Of a stretch of 64,000 bases of DNA, positions 1 to 7,185 are shown in pieces. The translations under genes were made by a program, and so were the position numbers. Positions within the stretch are counted from its first letter, which is position 1; each line of letters begins with the position of its first letter. A model generated the notes under the pieces. That model was not told the DNA's origin, did no database searches, and saw only the letters and a list, made by a program, of their open reading frames with translations. The DNA comes from Burkholderiales bacterium Ga0077543. Its GTDB lineage: Bacteria; Pseudomonadota; Gammaproteobacteria; Burkholderiales; Burkholderiaceae_C. The stretch is from positions 26,134-90,133 of the forward strand of contig LNET01000117.1 of assembly GCA_001464055.1 (NCBI GenBank), in the 5' to 3' direction.

Positions 1-433
1 GCGCGCCGTCGTGCCAGGTGACGCCCCGCTTGAGCTTCCAGACGACGCTGCGCCCGTCGGCGGCCAGCCCGCCGTTTTCGCGGCTGGGAACTTCGGCGGC
101 CAGGATGGGCACCAGGTTGCCCTCGGCGTCCCAGGCAGCCAGGGGTTCGTAGAAGATGCGCGAGCCTTCCTGGTCCTTCGTGCCGGTGGCGAAGTGCGGG
201 TTCAGCAGGGTGGGGCCTTGCCACCACAGCAGCTTCAGCGCGCCACCGCCGCCACGTTTGGTGGGCTTGTAGGTGCTGGGGGTTTGGGCCTGGGCCACGC
301 CGGCATGCATGAGCAGCTGCGCGGCGATGGGCGCGGCCAGGCCGGCGGCCACCAGGCGTTCGATGAAGCGTCGGCGGGGCTGGCGCCCGCGCTGCACTTC
401 TTCGATGAGTTTGCGGATGTCGGATTCCTGCAT
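1..433 (-). CDS. Peptide/opine ABC transporter substrate-binding protein, N-terminal part
   Basis: This gene is cut by the left edge of the window, so it is missing from the ORF track; 144 codons are visible. It starts MQESDIRKLIEEV and carries a twin-arginine type signal (QPRRRFIERLVAAGLAAP), then the mature start of a family 5 extracellular solute-binding protein. The stretches LLNPHFATGTKDQEGSRIFYEPL and VVWKLKRGVTWHDG are typical of SBP_bac_5 receptors for peptides or opines. Export through Tat and a periplasmic location follow from the signal. It diverges from the N-formylglutamate amidohydrolase gene, 143 nt away, so the two could share control, but no operator was recognised. The substrate is unknown. 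Confidence 0.8.
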   Translation of the reverse strand, partial: MQESDIRKLIEEVQRGRQPRRRFIERLVAAGLAAPIAAQLLMHAGVAQAQTPSTYKPTKRGGGGALKLLWWQGPTLLNPHFATGTKDQEGSRIFYEPLAAWDAEGNLVPILAAEVPSRENGGLAADGRSVVWKLKRGVTWHDGA

Positions 434-576
434 GGTGTCTGTGGTCCTGGCGGCGGCCCCGGGGCCGGATGCGAGTGGATGCTATCGGCTGCCCCCGGGG
501 TCACCATCCGGGGAGCCCCGGGTGGCATCCGCGAGAGCAAGCAAGGAATCTGCCACGCGGGGCGATACTTCCGGGG

Positions 577-1449
577 ATGACATCCCCCATGCTCGTGGTC
601 CATGGCCCGCCCACCCACGCCGGAGCCACGCCGTCCAGCCCGCTGGTGCTGGACTCGCCACATTCCGGCTTTCAGATGCCCGAGGACTTCGGCGCCGCCC
701 TGCCCGAAGCCGCACTGCGCGAGGGCGAGGACAGCTTCATCGACGCCCTGTACCGGCCGGCGGCCGACCGGGGCGTGCCCCTTCTGTCCGCCCTGTTCCC
801 GCGCACCTACCTCGACCCCAACCGCCACGCCGCCGACATCGACCCCGCGCTGCTGGACGCGCCCTGGCCGGGCGAACGCGTGGACAGCGGCAAGTCACGC
901 ATCGGAAAGTCGCTGGTGTGGCGCACGATGATCGACGAAGCGCCGATCTACGACCGCCTGCTCACCGTGGCCGAGGTGCAGGGGCGGGTGCAGCGCTGCC
1001 ATGCCCCTTATCACGCCACGCTGCGGCAACTGCTGGACGCGGCGCACGCGCGCTTCGGGGTTGTCTTCCACATCAACTGCCACTCGATGGGCCCCTGGTC
1101 CAGCGTGGCGATGGAAGGCGTGGAAGGGCAGCCCCGTGCCGACATGGTGCTGGGCGACCGCGACGGCAGCACCTGCGCGCCGGAGCTGACCGCCTTCGTG
1201 CGCGACACCCTGGCCGGCTTCGGCTACCGGGTGGCGGTGAACGACCCGTTCAAGGGCGTTGAGCTGGTGCGCGCCTATGCCGACCCTGCACGCGGCCGCC
1301 ACAGCCTGCAGCTGGAAGTGAACAAGCGCCTGTACATGCACGAAGACCGCATCGAGACCCATGCCGGGTTCACCACGCTGCAAGGGCAGCTGATGCAGCT
1401 GCTGCAGGCCGTCGAAACCCAGGTGATGAAGAACCCGCGCCATGCCTGA
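577..1449 (+). CDS. N-formylglutamate amidohydrolase family protein (HutG-like)
   Basis: The 290-residue product begins MTSPMLVVHGPP. The family pattern LVLDSPHSGFQMPEDF near the N terminus and a metal-ligand type HINCHSMGPWSS motif near residue 170 fit the FGase family (PF05013), which hydrolyses N-formyl-L-glutamate or related N-acyl amino acids. The track's earlier ATG at 469 would add 36 residues with no family character, so the ATG at 577 is preferred. The gene overlaps the next, a succinylglutamate desuccinylase/aspartoacylase homologue, by 8 nt. Two hydrolases of acylated amino acids are therefore probably cotranslated. No other hut genes are present, so histidine degradation is not assured. 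Confidence 0.85.
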   Translation: MTSPMLVVHGPPTHAGATPSSPLVLDSPHSGFQMPEDFGAALPEAALREGEDSFIDALYRPAADRGVPLLSALFPRTYLDPNRHAADIDPALLDAPWPGERVDSGKSRIGKSLVWRTMIDEAPIYDRLLTVAEVQGRVQRCHAPYHATLRQLLDAAHARFGVVFHINCHSMGPWSSVAMEGVEGQPRADMVLGDRDGSTCAPELTAFVRDTLAGFGYRVAVNDPFKGVELVRAYADPARGRHSLQLEVNKRLYMHEDRIETHAGFTTLQGQLMQLLQAVETQVMKNPRHA

Positions 1450-2422
1450 CCAGCCGAATACCCCCGTGAAGGTGGAACTGAAGGCCCCGGACATCAATCC
1501 CTGGCTGCCGTCGAACACCGGCGTGCCCGGTGTGCATGTGTTCGACAGCGGTTTGCCTGGCCCGAACGTGATGGTGCAGGCACTGACCCACGGCAACGAG
1601 ATCTGCGGTGCGATCGCGCTGAACTGGCTGATGCTGCAGTTCAAGCGAGGCGAGTTCAAGCCTTTGTGCGGCACGTTGACCCTGGCCTATGCCAACCTGG
1701 AGGCCTACGCGCGCTTCGACCCGGCCGACCCCTATTCTTCGCGCCTGGTCGACGAGGACTACAACCGCGTGTGGTCCGACGCCGCGCTGGACGGACCGGG
1801 CGACAGCGTCGAGCTGCGCCGCGCCAGGCTGCTGCGACGCTTCGTCGACCGGGCCGACCTGCTGCTGGACATCCACAGCATGGGCGAGCCCTGCCGGCCG
1901 CTGATGGTGTGCGGCAAGCTCGACAAGAACGCCGCGTTCGCGCGCGCACTGGGCCAGCCGGCCGACCTGCTGATCGACACCGGCCACCCGGCCGGCCTGC
2001 GCATGATCGACCGCGGCGCTTTCGGCGACCCGGCCAGCCCGAAGAAGGCCTTGCTGGTCGAGTGCGGCCAGCACTGGGAAGCGGCTGCCGAGCACGTGGC
2101 CATCGACACCCTGGCCCGCTTCCTGGGCCTGACCGGCCTGGCCCCGGCGGTCTGGGTGCAGGCGCACACGCGCATCGCCCTGCCATCGACGCAGCGTCTG
2201 GTGCGGGTGACCGAGCCTGTGATCGCCCGCAGCACCGCCTTTCGTTTCCTGGTGCCACCGGTGGGCCTGGGCGTGATCGAGAAGGCCGGCACGCCGTTTG
2301 CACAGGATGGCGAGCACGTGTTCAGCACGCCTTACGACCACGCCGTGCTGGTGATGCCGGGCACCCACAACCTGAAGCCGGGCGGCACGGCGGTGCGGCT
2401 GGGGCGGTTCGAGCAACCCTGA
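1442..2422 (+). CDS. Succinylglutamate desuccinylase/aspartoacylase family zinc hydrolase
   Basis: This 326-residue protein resembles the AstE/ASPA branch of zinc carboxypeptidases (PF04952). The first zinc-binding pattern is QALTHGNEICGAIAL (H-G-N-E, near residue 45) and a later ligand lies in DLLLDIHSMGEP. Such enzymes remove an acyl group from an N-acylated amino acid. The start overlaps the stop of the preceding amidohydrolase, so the two are likely translationally coupled. No astABCD genes are nearby, so arginine succinyltransferase catabolism is not supported and the real substrate is open. The next gene is on the opposite strand and convergent. Confidence 0.82.
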   Translation: MPDQPNTPVKVELKAPDINPWLPSNTGVPGVHVFDSGLPGPNVMVQALTHGNEICGAIALNWLMLQFKRGEFKPLCGTLTLAYANLEAYARFDPADPYSSRLVDEDYNRVWSDAALDGPGDSVELRRARLLRRFVDRADLLLDIHSMGEPCRPLMVCGKLDKNAAFARALGQPADLLIDTGHPAGLRMIDRGAFGDPASPKKALLVECGQHWEAAAEHVAIDTLARFLGLTGLAPAVWVQAHTRIALPSTQRLVRVTEPVIARSTAFRFLVPPVGLGVIEKAGTPFAQDGEHVFSTPYDHAVLVMPGTHNLKPGGTAVRLGRFEQP

Positions 2423-2475
2423 AGACCGGACGGCAGCCCGCTGCCCGCTGCGGCCGCCTTCAGCCCCTGCCAGAC

Positions 2476-3291
2476 TCAGGTTCTGGCGGGGCCCAGGCAG
2501 TGCAACACGGCCGCCGCGGTTTCGTCGGGCTTTTCCATCGGAAACAAGTGGGTGCCTTCGACCCAGCTCAGTCGCTCGCGCACCAGCGCCCGCGTCGCGG
2601 CCATGCCGGCCTGGCGCAGTTCTGCCGACTTCGTGCCTGCGATGAAGTGCACCGGCATCTGCAGCGGGTGACGGCGCAGCAGCACCCCCAGGCGCGTGGG
2701 CAGGGTGTCGTAGATGCGCGTCTCGACCTCGCGATGAAAAGCCAGGCGGACGGCCTGCGGGCTGGCGCCGTCGGGGTCGGGTTCGGTGCCGCAGCGGATG
2801 TAGTCGCGCAGCACGCGCTCGTCCCAGCGGGCAAACGCTGCTTTCGCCGCGTAATGCCGGTGGGCTGCTTCGCTGTCAGGCCACTGGAAGCGCCGCTTCT
2901 CGGAAACGCGCCCTGGCGAAAAGCGCTTGTACAGCCCCAGCGTACGCGCCATCGCCACGCTGTGCGAACGCCAGCCGCCGACCACGGGCGAGTCCAGCAT
3001 CACCACCTGCGCTGCCAGCGCCGGCTGGCGCGCCGCCACCATCAGGCTGAGGAAACCGCCCAGCGAATGCCCGACCAGATGGATCTTCTGGCCGGGTGCC
3101 TGATGTTCGATGAACTGCGCCAGTTCGCGGCGCAGGTGCGGCCAGTTGGCGGTGACTGGCAAGTCCGGATCGTGGCCGATGCGCGGCAACGCGATGACCC
3201 GCCAGCCCGCGGCCTGCCAGATGTCGAACATGACACGATACGTTCCGGCAGGAAAGCCGTTGGCGTGGCTGAAGCAGATCGTGGGTTTCAA
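2476..3291 (-). CDS. Alpha/beta-fold hydrolase
   Basis: This 271-residue protein has the standard alpha/beta hydrolase layout: an early oxyanion region (CFSHANGFPAGTY), a nucleophile elbow HLVGHSLGGFLSLM (G-H-S-L-G, serine near residue 96), and a late histidine in WVEGTHLFPMEKP. It has no signal peptide, so it is probably cytoplasmic. Its start overlaps the stop of the upstream Anbu-like gene by 4 nt (ATGA type), indicating an operon and coupled translation. An esterase or lipase-like activity is likely, but no substrate can be read from the sequence. Confidence 0.85.
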   Translation of the reverse strand: MKPTICFSHANGFPAGTYRVMFDIWQAAGWRVIALPRIGHDPDLPVTANWPHLRRELAQFIEHQAPGQKIHLVGHSLGGFLSLMVAARQPALAAQVVMLDSPVVGGWRSHSVAMARTLGLYKRFSPGRVSEKRRFQWPDSEAAHRHYAAKAAFARWDERVLRDYIRCGTEPDPDGASPQAVRLAFHREVETRIYDTLPTRLGVLLRRHPLQMPVHFIAGTKSAELRQAGMAATRALVRERLSWVEGTHLFPMEKPDETAAAVLHCLGPART

Positions 3292-4112
3292 ACGATGCGT
3301 TCACCCGGATGGGTGATCTTGCGCATGGGTTCGTGCCGTTGCAGCGGGCTCATCAAAGGGTGGGCGGTGTCGCCGCCGTCCCAGCGCGGGTCGTCGATGC
3401 TTTCGAAGACCTCGCGCAGGCGCTGGCCCCAGGTGTCGTGGATCATCCTGAAATACGGGTTGTGTTCGTCGATGCAGACGATCTGCGTGCTCTGCAGTGC
3501 ACCTTCCTCGTAGACCAGCAGATCCAGCGGCAGGCCCACGCCCAGGTTGCTCTTCAGCGTGCTGTCCATGCTGACCAGGGCGCACTTGGCGGCTTCGTCC
3601 AGCGGCGTGCGCGGTGTCAGCACGCGGTCGAGGATGGGCTTGCCGTACTTGCTTTCGCCCACCTGGAAGAAGCAGGTCTCGCGCGTGGCCTCGATGAAGT
3701 TCCCGGCCGAATAGACCAGGAACATGCGCATGGCCTCGCCCCGGATCTGGCCGCCGAAGATCATGCTGGCGTTGAAGTCGATGCCCGCCGCCTTCAGCGA
3801 CTTGCCGTCCTGTTCGTAGACCCGGCGCACCGCGCTGCCCAGCACGCGCACGGCATCGAACATGCTCTTGGCGTTCCAGATGGTGATGGGCTCATCGTCA
3901 CCGTTGTCGATCTTCTCGACCTGCAGGATCTCGCGCACGCTCTGACTGATGCTCAGGTTGCCGGCCGACAGCATCACCATGAAGCGGTCGCCCGGTTTTT
4001 CATACACCATCATCTTGCGGAAGGTGCTGATCTGGTCCATGCCGGCGTTGGTGCGCGAGTCCGACAGGAACACGAGTCCGGCGTTGAGGCGGATGCCGAC
4101 GCAATAGGTCAT
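3288..4112 (-). CDS. Anbu-type proteasome-like protease
   Basis: The product (274 aa) starts MTYCVGIRLNAGLVFLSDSRTNAG, which fits the bacterial proteasome homologue Anbu of the Ntn-hydrolase superfamily. Thr2 would become the N-terminal nucleophile after Met removal. Asp17 and Lys32 in mature numbering sit where proteasome beta subunits have their catalytic Asp and Lys. Known Anbu genes usually neighbour an alpha-E protein, a circularly permuted ATP-grasp and a transglutaminase-like gene. None is visible here; the only partner is the overlapping alpha/beta hydrolase. The 183 nt upstream show no gene and should hold the promoter. Confidence 0.85.
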   Translation of the reverse strand: MTYCVGIRLNAGLVFLSDSRTNAGMDQISTFRKMMVYEKPGDRFMVMLSAGNLSISQSVREILQVEKIDNGDDEPITIWNAKSMFDAVRVLGSAVRRVYEQDGKSLKAAGIDFNASMIFGGQIRGEAMRMFLVYSAGNFIEATRETCFFQVGESKYGKPILDRVLTPRTPLDEAAKCALVSMDSTLKSNLGVGLPLDLLVYEEGALQSTQIVCIDEHNPYFRMIHDTWGQRLREVFESIDDPRWDGGDTAHPLMSPLQRHEPMRKITHPGERIV

Positions 4113-4295
4113 CTTGATGGGTCGCGGTGAAGCCGCGCGCAGGGCCGTTTGAATGGCGAAGCGCCAAGATTAGCAGGCCGGCCTCGGCCGGATGGTCGGC
4201 CCTGGCCGCCGCGGCACGCGGCAAGCCGCACAGCCGTCGGACGACGCGCAGACTCGCGCGACCAAGCAGCGGCCCTTCTCTCGTCCGGCTTGGCT

Positions 4296-5300
4296 CTATG
4301 TGCGGGGACTGCGGGGACCTGCCGGCACCCGTCGCTTCCACCACTCGGGCCGCTCTGAAGGCCGCACGGCCTGCAGACCTTGGGGAAGCCGCGCACGGGC
4401 CAGCTCGGCGGTGTAGTCCGCGGCGAAGTCGATCCAGGCGCGGACGCGAGGCTGACGCGTCAGTGAACGCCTGGCGACCAGGCTGATCGGTGGCGAATGC
4501 AGGCCGGTCCAGTCCAGCAGCACCGGTTGCAGTGTGCCGTCGGCAAGTTCGCGACGAATCGACAGATCGTTGACTCGAGCGACCACCTGGCCAGCCAGGA
4601 GCGGCCCGTCCAGCACGCTGCGGTTGTCGCTGACGAGCCAGCCCTCCACGTCGACCGCCTGCTTCTGGCCGTCGCACTCGAACGCCCATCGACTGAGCAC
4701 CTCGCCGAAGGGGGTGCGGTAAAGCGCGCAGCCATGACGGGCCAGATCCGACGGCTGCGTCGGCTGACCATGGCGTGACCAGTACGCAGGCGTGGCGACG
4801 ATCAGCCAGCGGGTCTCTGCCAATGTCCGTAGCACCGCATCCTGCGGCGGTGGCCAACCCGACTGCATCAGCAGGTCCGTGCCAAGGCGGGCCAGGTCTC
4901 GCACAGAGCCGGCCTCGAAGACGTGCACTTCGATCTCGGGAAATCGAGCATGGAACGACGCCAGCATATGCGGCAAGAGGTACTCTCGCAGGACGCTGTC
5001 GGCCGCCAAGGAGATGGTGCCTCGGGGCGCGCTGCTCTGGTCGTGCAGGCTGGCGTCGAGCTCGCGCAGCTCCGACAGCAGCACGCGCGCCCTTTCGACG
5101 TATGCGGTGGCGTAGGAAGTCGGCCGCAAGGGCTGCACTGAGCGATCGATCAGCGAAACGCCCAGCTCGGCCTCCAAGGCCTGCACCAGGCGGTGGACCG
5201 AGGGTGTCGACACCCCCAGGTGCCGGGCCGCGGCACTGAAGCTGCCGCTGTCGACCGCCGCCACCAGGTACTCCAGGCCGCGCAGCTTGTGGATGCCCAT
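4296..5300 (-). CDS. LysR-family transcriptional regulator
   Basis: The protein is about 334 aa with an N-terminal winged HTH (GLEYLVAAVDSGSFSAAARHLGVSTPSVHRLVQALEAELGVSLIDR) followed by a LysR effector-binding domain. The track start at 5324 is a TTG lying inside a palindrome. I prefer the ATG at 5300 (MGIHKLRGLEY) because GGGAG precedes it at good spacing. The gene is divergent from a Bug-type solute receptor. Its upstream region contains a 25-bp perfect palindrome, which suggests autoregulation and control of the receptor gene. The effector is unknown; a carboxylate is a reasonable inference from the neighbour. Confidence 0.88.
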   Translation of the reverse strand: MGIHKLRGLEYLVAAVDSGSFSAAARHLGVSTPSVHRLVQALEAELGVSLIDRSVQPLRPTSYATAYVERARVLLSELRELDASLHDQSSAPRGTISLAADSVLREYLLPHMLASFHARFPEIEVHVFEAGSVRDLARLGTDLLMQSGWPPPQDAVLRTLAETRWLIVATPAYWSRHGQPTQPSDLARHGCALYRTPFGEVLSRWAFECDGQKQAVDVEGWLVSDNRSVLDGPLLAGQVVARVNDLSIRRELADGTLQPVLLDWTGLHSPPISLVARRSLTRQPRVRAWIDFAADYTAELARARLPQGLQAVRPSERPEWWKRRVPAGPRSPRT

Positions 5301-5312
5301 GGCGCACTCCCA

Positions 5313-5337
5313 TGCCTTCAGCAAATTGCTGAAGGCA
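5313..5337. promoter_or_regulatory. 25-bp palindrome, candidate LysR operator
   Basis: TGCCTTCAGCAA-A-TTGCTGAAGGCA is a perfect inverted repeat with 12-nt arms and a single central base. It contains LysR-box style T-N11-A spacing. It ends 12 nt before the proposed ATG of the lysR gene and lies 76 nt before the ATG of the divergent Bug receptor. That is where an autoregulatory LysR site is expected. Binding is inferred, not shown. Confidence 0.6.
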
Positions 5338-5412
5338 GATTAGCAGACCTCGGCATTGCTCTTCAGGGAGCCAGCCTGCAGCATTGACCAACCCAGGTCC
5401 AGGACTCATCCC

Positions 5413-6405
5413 ATGCCTTACGCGTACCTTGCCCGACGTCGCCTCGCACCGGCTCCGCGCTGGAGTGCGGCCCTTGCACTGATGGTAGCGTCGATCGCCG
5501 CGGTTTCGTTCCCTGCGCAGCCGGTGCGCGTGATCATTGGCTCGCCGCCGGGCTCCGCTCCCGATGTTGTCGCACGCCTGCTGGGCGAGACCATGGCTTC
5601 TTCTTTGGGGCAGCCGGTGGTGGTCGAGAACCGCCCGGGCGCGGGCGGCACGATCGCCACCGCGGCCGTCGCCGCCGCGGCGGCCGATGGGCACACGCTG
5701 AACGTCAGCGGTTGCTCGGGGGATGCCATCACCCACGCTTTCCTCAGCCAGGGTCGGACACCGTTGGTGCTCTTCAAGGACCTGAGGCCGGTGGGCCGAT
5801 TGCTGCTCGATCACTGGCTCGTGCTGGTGCCGGCCAGCAGCGACGTGGCCTCGCTGGCGGACCTCGCCCGCCAGGCGCAGGCCGCCGCCGAGCCTGTGGC
5901 CTACCCTTCGCAGGGGGAGGGCAGCACGCCGCATCTGCAGGCCGAGCGCCTGGCGCGCACACTGGGCTTCAAGGCGCAGCACGTGCCTTACAAGGACAGC
6001 CCGGTCAACGATCTTGTCGGTGGCCGGCTGGGCTACGCGGTCCTCCCATCGGCGGCGGCACTGCCGCTGGTCAAGGGCGGTCGCCTGAGGGCACTGGCGG
6101 TGTTGTCGGCCGAACGCCTGGGCGCTTTGCCCGACGTTCCCACGGCCGAGCAGGCCGGGCTGGCGGGATACCGCTTCAACGGCGGCCTGTGCCTGTGGGC
6201 GCCAGGCGCGACGCCGGACGCTGCCGTCCAGCGACTGAATGCCGCGTTGGCGAGCGCCGCGAGCCAGCCCGCCGTTCGCGAGAAGATGCTGGCGGTGGGC
6301 GCTGATCCCACGCCGTTCGACCTGGAGACCACCGAGCGATACGTGCGCGACTTCGCGGCCGAGAGCGTCCTTCTGCGTGCTGCCGTCTTTGGCAGCGCGC
6401 GCTGA
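5413..6405 (+). CDS. Bug-family (TctC-like) tripartite tricarboxylate transporter receptor
   Basis: This protein of about 330 aa has an N-terminal signal (RRRLAPAPRWSAALALMVASIAAVSFPAQ) and the Bug/TctC core: PVRVIIGSPPGSAPDVVARLLGETMASSLGQPVVVENRPGAGG, then HVPYKDSPVNDLVGGRLGYAVLP. Such periplasmic receptors bind carboxylates or other small organic ligands; Burkholderiales carry many, often without their TctAB membrane partners, as here. The track start at 5356 is a TTG; the ATG at 5413 directly precedes the signal peptide. The divergent lysR and shared palindrome suggest ligand-responsive expression. Confidence 0.9.
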   Translation: MPYAYLARRRLAPAPRWSAALALMVASIAAVSFPAQPVRVIIGSPPGSAPDVVARLLGETMASSLGQPVVVENRPGAGGTIATAAVAAAAADGHTLNVSGCSGDAITHAFLSQGRTPLVLFKDLRPVGRLLLDHWLVLVPASSDVASLADLARQAQAAAEPVAYPSQGEGSTPHLQAERLARTLGFKAQHVPYKDSPVNDLVGGRLGYAVLPSAAALPLVKGGRLRALAVLSAERLGALPDVPTAEQAGLAGYRFNGGLCLWAPGATPDAAVQRLNAALASAASQPAVREKMLAVGADPTPFDLETTERYVRDFAAESVLLRAAVFGSAR

Positions 6406-6688
6406 GCCTGCACGCCTTGGCCATGCTGGTCGACCATCACGCACACTGGCTGCTGCAAGCCGTGCACGAACAGCTCAGCCGCCGCAACGGGGCGCCGCGG
6501 GTCTGGCGCGAGCAGGGACGGTGGGTCTTTCAGGCCGCGATCAAGCCGCGACCCTGGACCTGTCGCGGAGCTTCAACGATGGCACTGCGGAGCAGACCCA
6601 GGCCAGCAGATAAAGCGGCCTGGCAGTCGCACCACTGGCGTTCGACCTTGCGCAGGAGTTCCAGCTGCGCGTTTGAGAGGAAGTGACC

Positions 6689-7030
6689 GTGGACATCTCG
6701 AACATCGCCGCAGCCGATGGCGGCCCTGGTCGCATCACCGCACGGGTGGCGTACCTGAGGGTGCTGACCTGGGCCTTCACATTGTTCAACTCTGTGCGCA
6801 TGCTGGCTTATCTGCCCACGATCTGGGCGATCGTCGAGAGCGGTGATTCGAGTCAGCACTCGCTGTTGACCTGGTGTACCTGGCTGGGTGCGAACGCGAC
6901 CATGGCCGCGTGGTTGTACGAGTCCAACGGCCAGCGCTTCAGCCGCGCGGTAGTGGTCAACGCCGGCAACGCGACGATGTGCGCAGGCACCGTGCTGGTG
7001 ATTGCGACCCACCGAGGCCTGCCGATCTAG
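6689..7030 (+). CDS. Small three-helix membrane protein of unknown function
   Basis: I do not recognise this 113-residue protein. It reads as a membrane protein with three hydrophobic stretches: LRVLTWAFTLFNSVRMLAYLPTIWAIV, LLTWCTWLGANATMAAWLY and VVVNAGNATMCAGTVLVIA. A GTG at 6689 follows GAGAGGAAG at good spacing and is preferred to the in-frame GTG at 6683. It stands alone: the 283 nt before it hold no convincing gene, and the 155 nt after it separate it from the convergent mutS. Regular hydrophobic periodicity and the RBS argue that it is real. No function is assigned. Confidence 0.6.
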   Translation: MDISNIAAADGGPGRITARVAYLRVLTWAFTLFNSVRMLAYLPTIWAIVESGDSSQHSLLTWCTWLGANATMAAWLYESNGQRFSRAVVVNAGNATMCAGTVLVIATHRGLPI

Positions 7031-7185
7031 CCCATCGGTGTGAAGCGGCCCATCACTGACGGATGCGGAGACGGCGTCGGATTCCGCCCATCGACACCAG
7101 CGGATGGCAGCATGGTCGATCTTGGTGCCCGGCAAAGTCGACCTGTCCCATCGCCTGGCGGGGCACGGACTTCCGGCGCACCACC

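Noticed and set aside
1666-3513. 615-aa plus-strand ORF
   Set aside because: Overlaps the aspartoacylase-like gene in another frame and two real minus-strand genes; no domain.
4000-6444. 814-aa minus-strand ORF
   Set aside because: It runs across lysR, the Bug receptor and the Anbu start in the wrong frame, with Arg/Gly-rich composition.
6417-6686. 89-aa ORF and an adjacent short open stretch before the membrane protein
   Set aside because: No ribosome-binding site or family motif, frames break into stops, and codon use is irregular. It could be a decayed gene, but nothing identifies it.
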